Source: JAJVHZ01 sp041395385 (GTDB lineage: Bacteria > Pseudomonadota > Gammaproteobacteria > JAJPIJ01). From it: a stretch of DNA of 64,000 bases. The position numbers and the translations under genes were made by a program. Shown piece after piece: positions 51,039-60,804 of this stretch; position 1 is the stretch's first letter, and every line of letters starts with the position of its first letter. Where the stretch lies: the NCBI GenBank assembly GCA_041395385.1, contig JAWLAN010000018.1, positions 1 to 64,000 on the forward strand, in the 5' to 3' direction. Under the pieces are notes generated by a model. The model was not told the DNA's origin and did not search any database. It worked only from the letters and a program-made list of their open reading frames with translations.

Positions 51039-51044
51039 TATAAT
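51039..51044 (+). promoter_or_regulatory. perfect TATAAT just before the ppx start
   Basis: A consensus -10 hexamer ends nine bases before the ppx ATG and no Shine-Dalgarno sequence is visible between. A good -35 is not present at the usual distance. If it functions, the mRNA would be leaderless or nearly so, like the arrangement before the MscS-type channel gene. Confidence 0.3.
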
Positions 51045-51052
51045 CCGCCGCC

Positions 51053-52546
51053 ATGGGGAACGAATCTCAGGGCGCCGCCGCGGTCGACCTCGGTTCCAAC
51101 AGCTTTCACATGATCGTCGCGGAGGTCGATGAGTCCCGTCTGAAGGTCATCGACAAGATGCGCGAGATGGTTCGCCTGGCCGGTGGCCTGGACGAGAAGA
51201 ATCGCCTGAGCGAAGAGGTGATGCAGCGCGCGGTGGAATGCCTGCGCCGCTTCGGACAGCGGTTGTGTGCGGTGCCGAAGGGGCGGGTGCGCGCGGTGGG
51301 CACCAACACGCTGCGCAAGGCGCGCAACAGCGCCGAGTTCATCGCCCGCGCCGAGGAGGCACTCGGTCATCCGATCGACATCATCGCCGGCCACGAGGAG
51401 GCGCGCCTCATCTACCTCGGCGTATCCCACAGCCTGGAGGACGACAGCCGGCGCCGGCTGGTGGTCGACATCGGCGGCGGCAGCACCGAGATCATCCTTG
51501 GGCGCAAGTTCGAGCCCAAGCACATGGAGAGCCTGCACATGGGCTGCGTCGGTTCGAGCCTGCGCTATTTCCCCGATGGACAGATCACCGCCGATCGGAT
51601 GCGCGCGGCGGAGATCGCCGCGTTGCAGGAGCTGGAGCCCATGGCGACGGTATACCGCGAGATCGGCTGGGAGACCTCGATCGGGGCCTCCGGCACCGTG
51701 CTGGCGATCGCGGAGGCCGTGCACGACGCCGGCTGGTGCAAGGACGGCATCAGCGCCGCGGCCCTGAGGAAGCTCGCCAAGGCGCTGGTGGCGGCCGGCA
51801 ATGCCGCGGACGTGAAGATGGCGGGCGTCACGGCGGAGCGCGTGCCGGTGTTCCCGGGCGGGGTGGCCATCCTCTCGGCCATCTTCGAGGCGCTGGACAT
51901 CGAGCAGATGAGCTGCGCCAGCGGCGCGCTGCGCGAGGGACTGATCTACGATCTGGTGGGCCGCCTGCGGCAGGACGACATCCGCGAGCGCACCATCGCG
52001 GAGCTCGCCGATCGCTACCGCATCGACCGGGTGCAGGCGGAGCGGGTGAAGCGCAAGGCGCTGGCCCTGTGGGAGATGGTGCGGACGCACTGGCAGATCG
52101 ACACGGAGGAGTACCAGCGGCTGCTCGGCTGGGCGGCGTGCCTGCACGAGATCGGACTGTCCATTTCGCACAGTCAGTACCACAAGCACAGCGCCTATCT
52201 GCTCAACAACCTCGACATGCCCGGATTTTCGCGCGGCGAGCAGCAGCGGATGGCCTTCCTGGTGCGCGCGCATCGCCGCAAGTTTCCGCTGCCCGAGTTG
52301 CAGGCGCTGCCGGACGACGACGTGCAGCCCGTGCGGCGACTGTGCGTGCTGCTGCGGCTGGCGGTGCTGCTGCACCGGGCGCGCTCCACGGCCGAGATGC
52401 CGCGCATCGAGGTGGAGGTCGACGGCGACACTCTGAAGCTGCGCTTTCCGGAGAACTGGCTGCAGGCATACCCGTTGACGGCCGCGGACCTGGCGCTCGA
52501 GGCCGACTACCTGAAGGCGGTGGGGTTCAAGCTCAAGAGCCGCTGA
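51053..52546 (+). CDS. ppx: exopolyphosphatase (Ppx/GppA family)
   Basis: 497 residues, normal for proteobacterial Ppx. The actin-like fold begins VDLGSNSFHMIVAEV; VVDIGGGSTEIILG is the second phosphate-binding loop. The C-terminal HD-like helical domain (about 310-497) includes CLHEIGLSISHSQYHKHSAYLL. It removes terminal phosphates from polyphosphate, or hydrolyses pppGpp in the GppA branch; length and the C-terminal domain favour Ppx. No ppk is nearby. Confidence 0.9.
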   Translation: MGNESQGAAAVDLGSNSFHMIVAEVDESRLKVIDKMREMVRLAGGLDEKNRLSEEVMQRAVECLRRFGQRLCAVPKGRVRAVGTNTLRKARNSAEFIARAEEALGHPIDIIAGHEEARLIYLGVSHSLEDDSRRRLVVDIGGGSTEIILGRKFEPKHMESLHMGCVGSSLRYFPDGQITADRMRAAEIAALQELEPMATVYREIGWETSIGASGTVLAIAEAVHDAGWCKDGISAAALRKLAKALVAAGNAADVKMAGVTAERVPVFPGGVAILSAIFEALDIEQMSCASGALREGLIYDLVGRLRQDDIRERTIAELADRYRIDRVQAERVKRKALALWEMVRTHWQIDTEEYQRLLGWAACLHEIGLSISHSQYHKHSAYLLNNLDMPGFSRGEQQRMAFLVRAHRRKFPLPELQALPDDDVQPVRRLCVLLRLAVLLHRARSTAEMPRIEVEVDGDTLKLRFPENWLQAYPLTAADLALEADYLKAVGFKLKSR

Positions 52547-52669
52547 ATGCGCCCGCGGCGCGTGTTCACGGCCGCGGGAATCGCCTCCGTTCGCGGCACG
52601 GCGAGCGCTACTTGCAGCGCGCCCGCATACATCATTTAATGCCGTGAATATCGATTGGGTCAGCCAGCC

Positions 52670-53818
52670 ATGACGGAATCGTCGGTCTCCCCGGACAAGC
52701 AGATCATCGACGCCGAAGTCGTGCCGGCCGGCGGCGGGTCGAATCGCTGGGCGCTGCTGGCCCTGGTGCTGGCGCTGGCGGCGGCGGCGCTGGCGGCGTT
52801 CGCGTTGATCCGGACGCAGCGGGCGCTGGAGGCGGTGCGCGGCGAGCAGGCCTCGGAACTGGCGGGCCTGAGCGAGAGGTACGAGGGTCTCGGTGGCCGG
52901 CTCGAGGCGGCGACCGCCGCCAGCGAGCAGGCCAGGAGCGCGAGCGAGCAGAGCGATCGCCGCCTGAACGAACTTGGCTCCGCGCTGGCGGCGTTGCAGG
53001 AGGAGACCTCCGGCACGCTCGCCGCGATCAGGCAGGCGCAGAACGCCGGCACGGGAAAATCCGACGCGATCTGGGTCCTGCGCGAGGTGCATTACCTGCT
53101 GACGGTTGCGGAGCAGCGACTGCGCCTGGAGCGCGACGTCGCCACGGCCATGGCGGCCCTGGAGGGCGTCGATCGCCGGCTGGCCGACCGCGACGATCCG
53201 TCGCTGCTGCCGGTGCGGGAGAAGGTGATCGCGGATCTCAATGCGCTGCGTGCCGTGACGCCGGTCGACACCTCCGGAATGACGCTGACGCTCGCGGACC
53301 TGCTCACGCGGGTGGAGAAGCTGCCGCTGAAGGCCGGCGACGTCGAGCCCGCCGCCGCCGTCACGTCCGACGCAGGCGAGGGCACGGCAGCCGGCGAGTT
53401 GCAGGCCGGCGGGTGGCGGCAGGCGCTCGAGCGCATCTGGGCGGACCTGGTGCGCCTGGTCGACATCAAGAGCATGGAAGTACCCGACGACGTCATCTTC
53501 GACCCCGGCAAGCGCTATCTGCTGCAGCAGAATCTCCGGCTGGAACTGGCTGCCGCGCGGCTGGAGGTCCTGCGCGGCGATACGGCCAATTTCCGCGCCA
53601 CTCTGGCGCGCGTGGACGAGCTGCTCGAACGCTACTACGACACGCGCAGCCCGGAGGTTGGCGGCATGCGTGCGACGCTCGCGCCGTTGACGAGCGTGGA
53701 ACTGTCGCCGGAGCTGCCGAGCCTGCAGGATGCGCTGGAGCTGGTGCGTGGGCAGTTGAGTGCCGCGACCCGGCCGGCGGAGAACGTAAACGTCGAGGCG
53801 GCGACGGCCGCGCCCTGA
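52670..53818 (+). CDS. hemX: HemX protein (heme operon membrane protein)
   Basis: 382 residues from ATG 52670; a TTG five codons upstream is less likely. There is a short cytoplasmic N-terminus, one membrane helix (about 23-46), a coiled coil (about 50-120), and then the conserved HemX domain with IWVLREVHYLLTVAEQRLRLERD and PDDVIFDPGKRYLLQQNLRLEL. Although often annotated uroporphyrinogen-III methyltransferase, it has no SUMT domain. It forms a hemX-hemY pair (10 bp apart); hemC and hemD, their usual upstream neighbours, are not in the window. Confidence 0.88.
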   Translation: MTESSVSPDKQIIDAEVVPAGGGSNRWALLALVLALAAAALAAFALIRTQRALEAVRGEQASELAGLSERYEGLGGRLEAATAASEQARSASEQSDRRLNELGSALAALQEETSGTLAAIRQAQNAGTGKSDAIWVLREVHYLLTVAEQRLRLERDVATAMAALEGVDRRLADRDDPSLLPVREKVIADLNALRAVTPVDTSGMTLTLADLLTRVEKLPLKAGDVEPAAAVTSDAGEGTAAGELQAGGWRQALERIWADLVRLVDIKSMEVPDDVIFDPGKRYLLQQNLRLELAAARLEVLRGDTANFRATLARVDELLERYYDTRSPEVGGMRATLAPLTSVELSPELPSLQDALELVRGQLSAATRPAENVNVEAATAAP

Positions 53819-53828
53819 TATTCCCGTC

Positions 53829-55046
53829 ATGCGCTTCGTGATCCTCTCCCTGGTGTTGCTGGTGGCAGCGGTGCTGCTCGGCGGCGTGCTGCTCAAGGAC
53901 ACCGGCTTCGTGGTCATCGGCGTGCACGGCCAGGTGGTACGCACGAGCTTCGCGTTCTTCATCATGCTGCTGCTGGTGGGCATCGTCGCTGTCTGGTGGA
54001 CGTTGAAGACGCTGGTGCGGTTGTGGCGCGCGCCGCGCGACTTGCGGCAGTGGTCGCGCCGGCGCCGCGAGACCAAGGCGACGCAGAGTCTCTCCGACGG
54101 CTTTCTCGCCCTCGTGGAAGGGGATTGGCGCGAGGCCGAGCGATCCCTGAGCGACGGCGCGCGGCGCAGCGACTCGCCGCTGCTGCACTACCTGGGCGCG
54201 GCCCGCGCCGCGCAGGCGCTGCAGGCGGCGGACCGCCAGGCCTTCTACCTGCAGATGGCCAGCGAGCAGGGCGAGGACGCCCAGCTGCCGGTGCGACTGA
54301 GCGAGATGGAGCAGGCCCTGCACGAGCGTCGCCTGGATGACGCGCGCGCACTGCTCGCCGAGCTCAAGCAGATCGACAGCCGCCACGATCAGGTGCTGCG
54401 CATGGAGGCGGCCTTTTACCGGGCGGCGGGCGAGTGGAGCGCGCTGCTCGATCTCCTGCCCAGGCTGGCGAAGCGGGATCTGCTGCCGGCCGCGCAACGG
54501 GCGACGATGGAGCAGGAGGCGATGGACGGACTGATGCTGGACGCGGAGGGCCGCAGCGATGCGCGCGCGATCACGGCGGCGTGGGAGCGCGTGCCGCGGA
54601 CACGGCGGCACCTGCCGGAGATCACGGCGCGATACGCGCGCGCGCTGGCGGCCTGCGGCGAACAGGAGGAGGCCCACAACCTGGTGCTGGGCGCCCTGCG
54701 CAAGCACTGGGACGCCGGGCTGGCCCGCGTATACGGAGAGCTGCAGTCGCAGGATGCGCTCAAGCAACTGAAGAACGCCGAGAGCTGGCTGGCGGAGCAT
54801 GGCGAGGAACCCGGCCTGCTGCTGGCCCTGGGGCGACTGGCGCTGCGCAATGGACTGTGGGGCAAGGCGCGGAGCTATCTCGAGGACCTGATCCAGAAGG
54901 CGCCGACGCCGGAGGCCTATCGTCTGCTGGCCGAGGCGCAGGAACAGCTCGGCGATCGCGACGCCGCATTGCGCTGTCACCGGCAGGGATTGCTGCTGGC
55001 CACCGGGCAGTCCGCCACCGCGCTGCTTGCGCACCGCCGCGACTGA
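53829..55046 (+). CDS. hemY: HemY-type membrane TPR protein
   Basis: 405 residues. Two N-terminal membrane helices (about 3-22 and 38-60) are followed by TPR-like helical repeats. The family signature LKTLVRLWRAPRDLRQWSRRRRETKATQSLSDGFLALVEGDW (only landmarks quoted: LWRAPRDL, SLSDGFLALVEGD) lies just after the second helix. This HemY is the gammaproteobacterial TPR protein of the heme operon and is not the protoporphyrinogen oxidase of the same name. Its likely role is coordinating membrane heme-synthesis enzymes. Confidence 0.9.
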   Translation: MRFVILSLVLLVAAVLLGGVLLKDTGFVVIGVHGQVVRTSFAFFIMLLLVGIVAVWWTLKTLVRLWRAPRDLRQWSRRRRETKATQSLSDGFLALVEGDWREAERSLSDGARRSDSPLLHYLGAARAAQALQAADRQAFYLQMASEQGEDAQLPVRLSEMEQALHERRLDDARALLAELKQIDSRHDQVLRMEAAFYRAAGEWSALLDLLPRLAKRDLLPAAQRATMEQEAMDGLMLDAEGRSDARAITAAWERVPRTRRHLPEITARYARALAACGEQEEAHNLVLGALRKHWDAGLARVYGELQSQDALKQLKNAESWLAEHGEEPGLLLALGRLALRNGLWGKARSYLEDLIQKAPTPEAYRLLAEAQEQLGDRDAALRCHRQGLLLATGQSATALLAHRRD

Positions 55047-55065
55047 GAGCGCGGCGGGCCTCGCC

Positions 55066-56076
55066 TCACTTCGCCGCGAATTCGAAGGCGTCCGAGTAGA
55101 TCCGTTCGGGCGGCGCGCCGTGCCTGATCCCGACCTCCGCCACCGCTTTGGTCATCACCGGCGGCCCGCAGGTGTAGATGTCGTAGCCGGAGAGATCGGG
55201 GTGTTGCGCGGCCAGGGTCTCGTGGACGAGCCCGCGGCAACCGCTCCATTGCTCCTCGGGGCACGGCTCGGAGAGCACCGGCACCCAGGAGAAGTTCGCA
55301 TGCTCGGCATCCCACTGCCGCGGCAGCGGGGAGTACAGGTCGCGCGCGGCGCGCACGCCCCAGTAGAGCGTCATGGGCTGCTGCACGCCCTTGGCGAAGG
55401 CGTGTTCCAGCACCGCCTTGATCGGTGCGAAGCCGGTGCCGCCGGCGACGAAAACCGCGGGCCGGACGGAGTCCTCGCGCAGGAAGAAACTGCCGTACGG
55501 GCCGCGGATGCGCAAGAGCTCCCTCGCCTTGAGGGCGTGAAAGGCATACTCGGCGAACACGCCGCCGGGGTAATGGCGCACGTGCAGCTGCAGAAACTCG
55601 TCGTCGTGCGGCGCATTGGCGAGCGAGTAGGCCCGCTGCCGGCCGTCGCGCATGAGGATCTCGATGTACTGGCCGGCGCGGAAGACGAGGCGCTCGCTCT
55701 TGGGCAGCTGCAGCCAGATGCCCATGACGTCGTGGGAGAGGCGCTCCAGGCGCGCCACGCGCGCTGGCAGCGTCCGCACCTCCGGCACCGCCGCCAACCC
55801 CGCTTCACGGACGTGCAGGCTCAGATCGCTGCGCGCGTGCGCCTGGCAGCACAGGCACCAGCCCTGCTGCCTTTCGGCCTCGGTCAATGCCGCGGTCTGC
55901 GCCCCGTCCGGGTAGTCGACCTCGCCGGCGAGGATCTGCGCCTTGCAGGCGCCGCACTGGCCGTTGCGGCAGCCGTAAGGCAGCGCCACCCCCTGGCGCA
56001 GGGCGGCGTTGAGCACGGTTTCCCCGGTCGCGGCGTCGAAGGCGCTCCCGCTGGTGTTCAGCGTTATACGGTGCAT
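55066..56076 (-). CDS. [2Fe-2S] ferredoxin-NAD(P)H reductase, CDP-glucoseen reductase-like
   Basis: 336 residues from ATG 56076. A plant-type ferredoxin domain (1-90) with YGCRNGQCGACKAQ and a distal Cys in WCLCCQ is followed by an FAD domain with RAYSLANAP. An NAD(P) domain with GGTGFAPIKAVLEH and IYTCGPPVMTKAV completes it. The arrangement is that of AscD/RfbI-type reductases (E3) and phenol hydroxylase reductases. The partner oxidoreductase is not encoded here. It is downstream of and probably cotranscribed with the phosphoribulokinase gene (17 bp apart). Confidence 0.85.
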   Translation of the reverse strand: MHRITLNTSGSAFDAATGETVLNAALRQGVALPYGCRNGQCGACKAQILAGEVDYPDGAQTAALTEAERQQGWCLCCQAHARSDLSLHVREAGLAAVPEVRTLPARVARLERLSHDVMGIWLQLPKSERLVFRAGQYIEILMRDGRQRAYSLANAPHDDEFLQLHVRHYPGGVFAEYAFHALKARELLRIRGPYGSFFLREDSVRPAVFVAGGTGFAPIKAVLEHAFAKGVQQPMTLYWGVRAARDLYSPLPRQWDAEHANFSWVPVLSEPCPEEQWSGCRGLVHETLAAQHPDLSGYDIYTCGPPVMTKAVAEVGIRHGAPPERIYSDAFEFAAK

Positions 56077-56093
56077 TGGGCGGCCTTCACCCC

Positions 56094-56957
56094 TCAGCCG
56101 CCGCTGCTGTCGCGAACCATGCGCTCGACGACAGGCCCGATCAGCAGCTCGAAGGCGAAGCTCTTCTTGCCGGCCGGAACCACGATGGTGTCCGGGCGCG
56201 ACATGAACGAACCGGAGAGCATCTCCAGCAGATAGCGGTAGTCCGGCTGGATCTTGCGGCGGTTGGCGATGTGGATGACGACGAGGCTCTCGTCGTCGCT
56301 CGGCACCTCCGTCTCGGTGAACGGGTTGGAGGTGTCGACCATCGGCACGCGCTGGAAGTTGATGTCGGTGAGCGCAAACTGCGGGACGATGTAGTGCACG
56401 TAGTCGTGCATGCGGTGCAGGATCATCTGCGTGGCGGCCTGGGCGGAATAGCCGCGCACCGCCTTGTCGCGATGGATCTTCTGCATCCACTCCAGGTTGA
56501 TGATGGGCACCACGCCGATGAGCAGATCCACGTGCTGCGCGATGTTGACGCGGTCGGTGATCACGCCGCCGTGCAGACCCTCGTAGAAGAGCACGTCGGT
56601 GTTGCGCGGCAGCGGCTCCCAGTCGGTGAACGTGCCGGGCGGCCGGTTGAACTGCAGGGCCTCCTCGGATGTGTGCACGTAATGACGTCTGCGGCCGGTG
56701 CCGTGCTCGCCGTACTCGCCGAACAGCGCGGCGAGTTCCTCGAAGTGATTGCCCTCGGGACCGAAATGGGTGACCCGCTCGCCTGCGGCACGCAGCTTCT
56801 CCATCTCGCTGCGTTCGTAGCGGTGGAAACTGTCGCCTTCCACGACCGCGGCCAGGATGCCCTCCCTGCGGAAGATGTGCTCGGAGGCGACCTTGACGCT
56901 GGACGTGCCGGCCCCGGAGGAACCGGTGACGGCGATGATCGGATGGGCCTTGGACAT
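56094..56957 (-). CDS. prk: phosphoribulokinase
   Basis: 287 residues, the proteobacterial PRK size. The P-loop reads VTGSSGAGTSS, with the family's usual substitution of GKS/T by GTS. EGDSFHRY, an HFGPEGNH element, FYEGLHGG and NLEWMQKIHRDK are PRK signatures. It phosphorylates ribulose 5-phosphate. Homologues also exist in bacteria that do not fix CO2 (E. coli PrkB), so a working Calvin cycle cannot be claimed without RuBisCO. It is divergent from msbA with 89 bp between. Confidence 0.92.
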   Translation of the reverse strand: MSKAHPIIAVTGSSGAGTSSVKVASEHIFRREGILAAVVEGDSFHRYERSEMEKLRAAGERVTHFGPEGNHFEELAALFGEYGEHGTGRRRHYVHTSEEALQFNRPPGTFTDWEPLPRNTDVLFYEGLHGGVITDRVNIAQHVDLLIGVVPIINLEWMQKIHRDKAVRGYSAQAATQMILHRMHDYVHYIVPQFALTDINFQRVPMVDTSNPFTETEVPSDDESLVVIHIANRRKIQPDYRYLLEMLSGSFMSRPDTIVVPAGKKSFAFELLIGPVVERMVRDSSGG

Positions 56958-57046
56958 GTCTGGGCGAGGCGTCGACTATGGGTGCGAATGGCGCGGATAT
57001 AGGATAATCGAAATCCGGCCCTGACGCCGCGCATCGACAAACACCC

Positions 57047-58804
57047 ATGGTCCCCTCCAAGAGCAGCCGCGCCCTCTACCGGCGATTACTCGCATACGTG
57101 CGTCCGCACTGGCGCGTGTTCGGGCTGTGCGTGCTGTCGATGCTGCTGTACGCGGCCACCGATCCGATCATGCCGGCGCTGCTGAAACCGTTTCTCGACG
57201 GGAATTTCCTCACCGCGACCAGCTGGCAGGCGCGCTATTTTCCGCTGCTCATCGTCGTCCTGTTCCTCATCCGCGGTGCGCTGAATTTCCTCAGCACCGT
57301 TTCGCTCACCTGGGTGGCGCAACGGGTGATGATGGATCTGCGCGGCGACATGTTCCGGCGTCTCGTCCACCTGCCGGCCAGCTATTACGAAGCCGCGAGC
57401 TCCGGCGAGCTGCTATCGCGCCTGACCTACAACGTCACCCAGGTCGAGCAGTCGGTCACGCGCGTGCTGATGGTGCTGGTGAAGGACACGCTCTCGGTGG
57501 TCGCGCTGCTCGCCTACATGTTCTGGCTGGACTGGCGTCTGACTCTGGTCGTGCTGGTGCTGGCGCCGCTCATCACCTGGTCGGTGAGCCGCATCAGCGC
57601 GCGGCTGCGCGAGATGAGCCGCCGCCTGCAGCAGTCCATGGGCACGATCAACCACGTTGCCGAGGAGGCGGTGAGCGGGCAGAAGGTGGTGAAGGTGTTC
57701 GGCGGTCACGAATACGAGATCGGGCGCTTTCAGCAGGCCATCAACAGCGCCCGCAAGTACGCCATGAAGGTCATCATGGCGGCCGCCGCCAACGAGCCGG
57801 TCGTCATGCTCATCATCGCCTGCGGCATCGCGGCCACCATCTACGCCGCGCGCGGCATCGCCGCCTCGCAGGCGCTCACCACCGGCGAATTCGTCTCCTT
57901 CTTCGCCGCCATGCTCATCCTGCAGGCGCCGGTCCGGCGGCTGACCGGCGTCAACGAGCCGCTGCAGCGCGGACTGGCCGCGGCCGAGAGCATATTCGCG
58001 CTCATCGACGCGGAGCCCGAGGCGGACGCCGGGCGGCGCGATCTCGGCCGCGCGCGCGGCGAGATCGAGCTGCGTGAAGTGACCTTCACCTATCCCGGCG
58101 CCACGCGACCGGCCTTGCGCGGGGTGTCGCTCAGGGTGCCGGCGGGCGAGACCGTGGCGCTGGTCGGCGCCTCCGGCAGCGGCAAGACCACGCTCGCCGG
58201 CATGATCCCGCGCTTCCATCGCCCGCAGCACGGCGTGATCCGCATCGACGGCATCGACATCGAAGAGATCACCCTGCAGTCGTTGCGACGCAACATCGCG
58301 CTGGTGAGCCAGGACGTGGTGCTGTTCAACGACACCATACGCAACAACATCGCCTACGGCGCACTGCGCGACGCGCCGGCGGAGAACGTACTCGCGGCCG
58401 CGCAGGCGGCGCGCGTCATGGAATTCGTTCACGACCTTCCCGAGGGTCTGGAGACCGCGATTGGCGAGAAGGGACTGCGGTTGTCGGGCGGACAGCGGCA
58501 GCGGCTGGCCATTGCGCGCGCCCTGCTCAAGGACGCTCCCATCCTGATACTCGACGAGGCGACCTCCGCGCTCGACACCGCCTCGGAGCGACACATCCAG
58601 GCGGCGCTCGACACCTTGCGCGCCGGGCGCACTTCGCTGGTGATCGCGCACCGTCTCAGCACCGTCGAGAATGCCGACCGCATCGTCGTCCTGCAGCACG
58701 GCGGCATCGTGGAGACCGGCACGCACGCCGAGCTCCTGCGCGCCGGCGGCGTCTACGCGCGGCTGCATCATGCGCATGCGTTCGAAGCGGTCGCGGCGGA
58801 CTGA
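57047..58804 (+). CDS. msbA: lipid A export ABC transporter MsbA
   Basis: 585 residues. An N-terminal transmembrane domain with six helices (about 20-310) is fused to an ABC ATPase (about 335-580). ATPase motifs are GASGSGKTT, signature LSGGQRQR, Walker B ILILDEATSALD and the H-loop AHRLSTVE. LPASYYEAASSGELLSRLTYN in the first half is a MsbA/LipidA exporter hallmark. It flips lipid A-core across the inner membrane. Motifs are intact. Confidence 0.93.
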   Translation: MVPSKSSRALYRRLLAYVRPHWRVFGLCVLSMLLYAATDPIMPALLKPFLDGNFLTATSWQARYFPLLIVVLFLIRGALNFLSTVSLTWVAQRVMMDLRGDMFRRLVHLPASYYEAASSGELLSRLTYNVTQVEQSVTRVLMVLVKDTLSVVALLAYMFWLDWRLTLVVLVLAPLITWSVSRISARLREMSRRLQQSMGTINHVAEEAVSGQKVVKVFGGHEYEIGRFQQAINSARKYAMKVIMAAAANEPVVMLIIACGIAATIYAARGIAASQALTTGEFVSFFAAMLILQAPVRRLTGVNEPLQRGLAAAESIFALIDAEPEADAGRRDLGRARGEIELREVTFTYPGATRPALRGVSLRVPAGETVALVGASGSGKTTLAGMIPRFHRPQHGVIRIDGIDIEEITLQSLRRNIALVSQDVVLFNDTIRNNIAYGALRDAPAENVLAAAQAARVMEFVHDLPEGLETAIGEKGLRLSGGQRQRLAIARALLKDAPILILDEATSALDTASERHIQAALDTLRAGRTSLVIAHRLSTVENADRIVVLQHGGIVETGTHAELLRAGGVYARLHHAHAFEAVAAD

Positions 58805-58818
58805 GCGGGAGCGGCGGA

Positions 58819-60804
58819 CTATCGGGGGACGAACCGGCGCACGGCGCGGCGCAGCGCCTGCGCATCCGCGCCCGAGGGCGCCGGTCCGTAGCGGGCGCGG
58901 GTGTACAGCCCCGTGATCCTGGCGACCTCCGCCGCCGCCGCCGGCAGCGCCGCGCTGACCCTGCGCGCGTAGTCCATCGGACCCTCGTGCGGCGCCCGCG
59001 GGTGGCCGCGTTTCGCGAGCTTGGAGCAAAAACGCCGGTAGGCCCGCGCGACGGCGTCGCCCTGTGCGCGGCGGCCCCGCAGCGACCAGGCCACGAGCAG
59101 CGCGCCGGCCAGCAGCAGGCCCGCGCCGAGCAGCAGGGCCAGCGCGCGCCAGTCCGCGCTCAGACCGAACTCGTCGAAAATGGCGGACTGGCGGCGGGCG
59201 TTGTAGCTGATCACCCAGTGGTTCCAGCGGTTGTTGAGCGCGTCGTAGGCGTAGCGCAGCTCGCGCCAGGCGGCGAGATCCACCGCCAGATCGGCGGCGG
59301 CCCCGGCGACCGTGGTGCCGAGTCCCGAGAGCGCCTGGTCGATGCCGCGCTGCACCCGCGCCGGGGCGACCGCCGCCGTCGGATCGACGCGCACCCAGCC
59401 GCGGCGGCCCAGCCACACCTCCACCCACGCATGTGCGTCGCGCTGGCGGACTATGTAGTAGTCGCCCACGGGGTTGTATTCCCCGCCCTGATAGCCGGTG
59501 ACGATGCGCGCCGGTATGCGCGCGGCCCGCATCAGCACCGCGAACGCCGAGGCGTAGTGCTCGCAGAACCCCTGGCGGGTGCCGAACAGAAAGCCGTCGA
59601 CGGGATCGCCGTAGATCTCCGCCGGCGACAACGTGTAGACAAACGGCTCGTCACGGAAGCGCTGCAGCGCGCGCCGCACCACGCCCTCGTCGGTGCGATC
59701 TTCCCGCCGCCACAGCCGCGCCAGCGCCTGGGTCCTTGGAAAGGCCCCGAGCGGAAGCTGCAGCGCCGCGCGCAGCTCCTCGCTGTCGGCCTCGGCCACC
59801 CAGGCCTGGGTGTAGGACTCCGCGCCGTAGCGCATGCGTTCGGTGATCGGCCGCGTGGACAGCACGCGCAGGTCGCGGCTGAGCCGCGTCCCGCGCGGCA
59901 GGGAGGACGGATGCTCCAGCGCGTATATCCACGGCTTGTTGCTCGGCTCGAGCGTGATGGTGTAGCTGTAGCGCACGCCCTGCGCGGCGATGGCCGGCGC
60001 GGGCCGATCGCTGGGCTCGCCCGGCGTCCATGTCCGGCCGTCGGTCTTCACGAGCACAGGGCCGCGCCAGTACATCTCCGCGACCGAGGGCCGGTTGGCG
60101 GAGAACGCCGCGCGGAACGCGACCGCGTCCGACATGGTCAGCCGGGTGAGCTCGCCCGGCGACATCTCCTCGCTCAGTCCCGAGACCGCGCGGCGCGCGT
60201 CCTTCGGCAGCGACCACAGCGGCGAGCTCGGGCGCGGGAACAGCACGAAGGCGATCAGCATCAGCGGCGCGGCCTGCAGCATGAGCGTCCCCGCGACCCG
60301 CAGGTTCGCGCCCACCGATCGCGCGCGCGCCGGCAGCGCCATGGCCACCAGGCTGCCGAGCAGCGCCGCCACGCAGGCGAGCGCGTACAGCGCCACCGGC
60401 ATGCTCTGCGAGTAGAAGAAGGCCGTGACCAGCAGAAAGAAGCCCAGCAGCGCGATCAGCACGAACTCGCGCTGGCTCTTCATCTCGAGGAGCTTCAGGC
60501 CGATGAGCAGGATGAGCAGGCTGATGCCGGCGTCGCGCCCGATGACGCCGCCGAAGCGGCGGTACACCACCCAGAAGATGCCGATGGCGAGCGCGTGCTT
60601 GAGCAGCCACAGTATGCGATGGTCGCGCGTTGGCAGCGGCACGCCGTGCCAGGCGTGCAATATCCGCCACAGCACCAGCGCCAGGAAGCCGCCGCAGACC
60701 CACAGCGGCTGCTGGCGGGCGTGCAGCAGCACGACCATCAGCAGCGACACCGCCAGCCAGGCGACCACCGGACGCGTCAATTCGATCCTGCGCGTTGCCG
60801 TCAC
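58819..60804 (-). CDS. tgpA: TgpA-type transglutaminase-like membrane protein (DUF3488 + transglutaminase)
   Basis: 661 residues. Five or six N-terminal helices (about 10-195) form the DUF3488 part. An extracytoplasmic transglutaminase-like domain (about 330-480) follows, with catalytic Cys in GTRQGFCEHYA, His in RDAHAWVEVW and Asp in VRVDPTAAV. A further helix (about 555-575) and a cytoplasmic DUF4129-like tail end the protein. The Pseudomonas homologue is essential and faces the periplasm. It overlaps the DUF58 gene by four bases in the moxR-DUF58-tgpA operon. Confidence 0.9.
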   Translation of the reverse strand: MTATRRIELTRPVVAWLAVSLLMVVLLHARQQPLWVCGGFLALVLWRILHAWHGVPLPTRDHRILWLLKHALAIGIFWVVYRRFGGVIGRDAGISLLILLIGLKLLEMKSQREFVLIALLGFFLLVTAFFYSQSMPVALYALACVAALLGSLVAMALPARARSVGANLRVAGTLMLQAAPLMLIAFVLFPRPSSPLWSLPKDARRAVSGLSEEMSPGELTRLTMSDAVAFRAAFSANRPSVAEMYWRGPVLVKTDGRTWTPGEPSDRPAPAIAAQGVRYSYTITLEPSNKPWIYALEHPSSLPRGTRLSRDLRVLSTRPITERMRYGAESYTQAWVAEADSEELRAALQLPLGAFPRTQALARLWRREDRTDEGVVRRALQRFRDEPFVYTLSPAEIYGDPVDGFLFGTRQGFCEHYASAFAVLMRAARIPARIVTGYQGGEYNPVGDYYIVRQRDAHAWVEVWLGRRGWVRVDPTAAVAPARVQRGIDQALSGLGTTVAGAAADLAVDLAAWRELRYAYDALNNRWNHWVISYNARRQSAIFDEFGLSADWRALALLLGAGLLLAGALLVAWSLRGRRAQGDAVARAYRRFCSKLAKRGHPRAPHEGPMDYARRVSAALPAAAAEVARITGLYTRARYGPAPSGADAQALRRAVRRFVPR

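Noticed and set aside
50924..54076. 1050-codon minus-strand open frame across ppx, hemX and hemY
   Set aside because: It is antisense to three recognised genes and has shadow-frame composition (Arg/His/Gln-rich). No start signal or motif supports it.
55066..57060. Flavin reductase frame extended to 664 codons
   Set aside because: The extension overlaps prk in another frame on the same strand. The ferredoxin domain starts at 56076.
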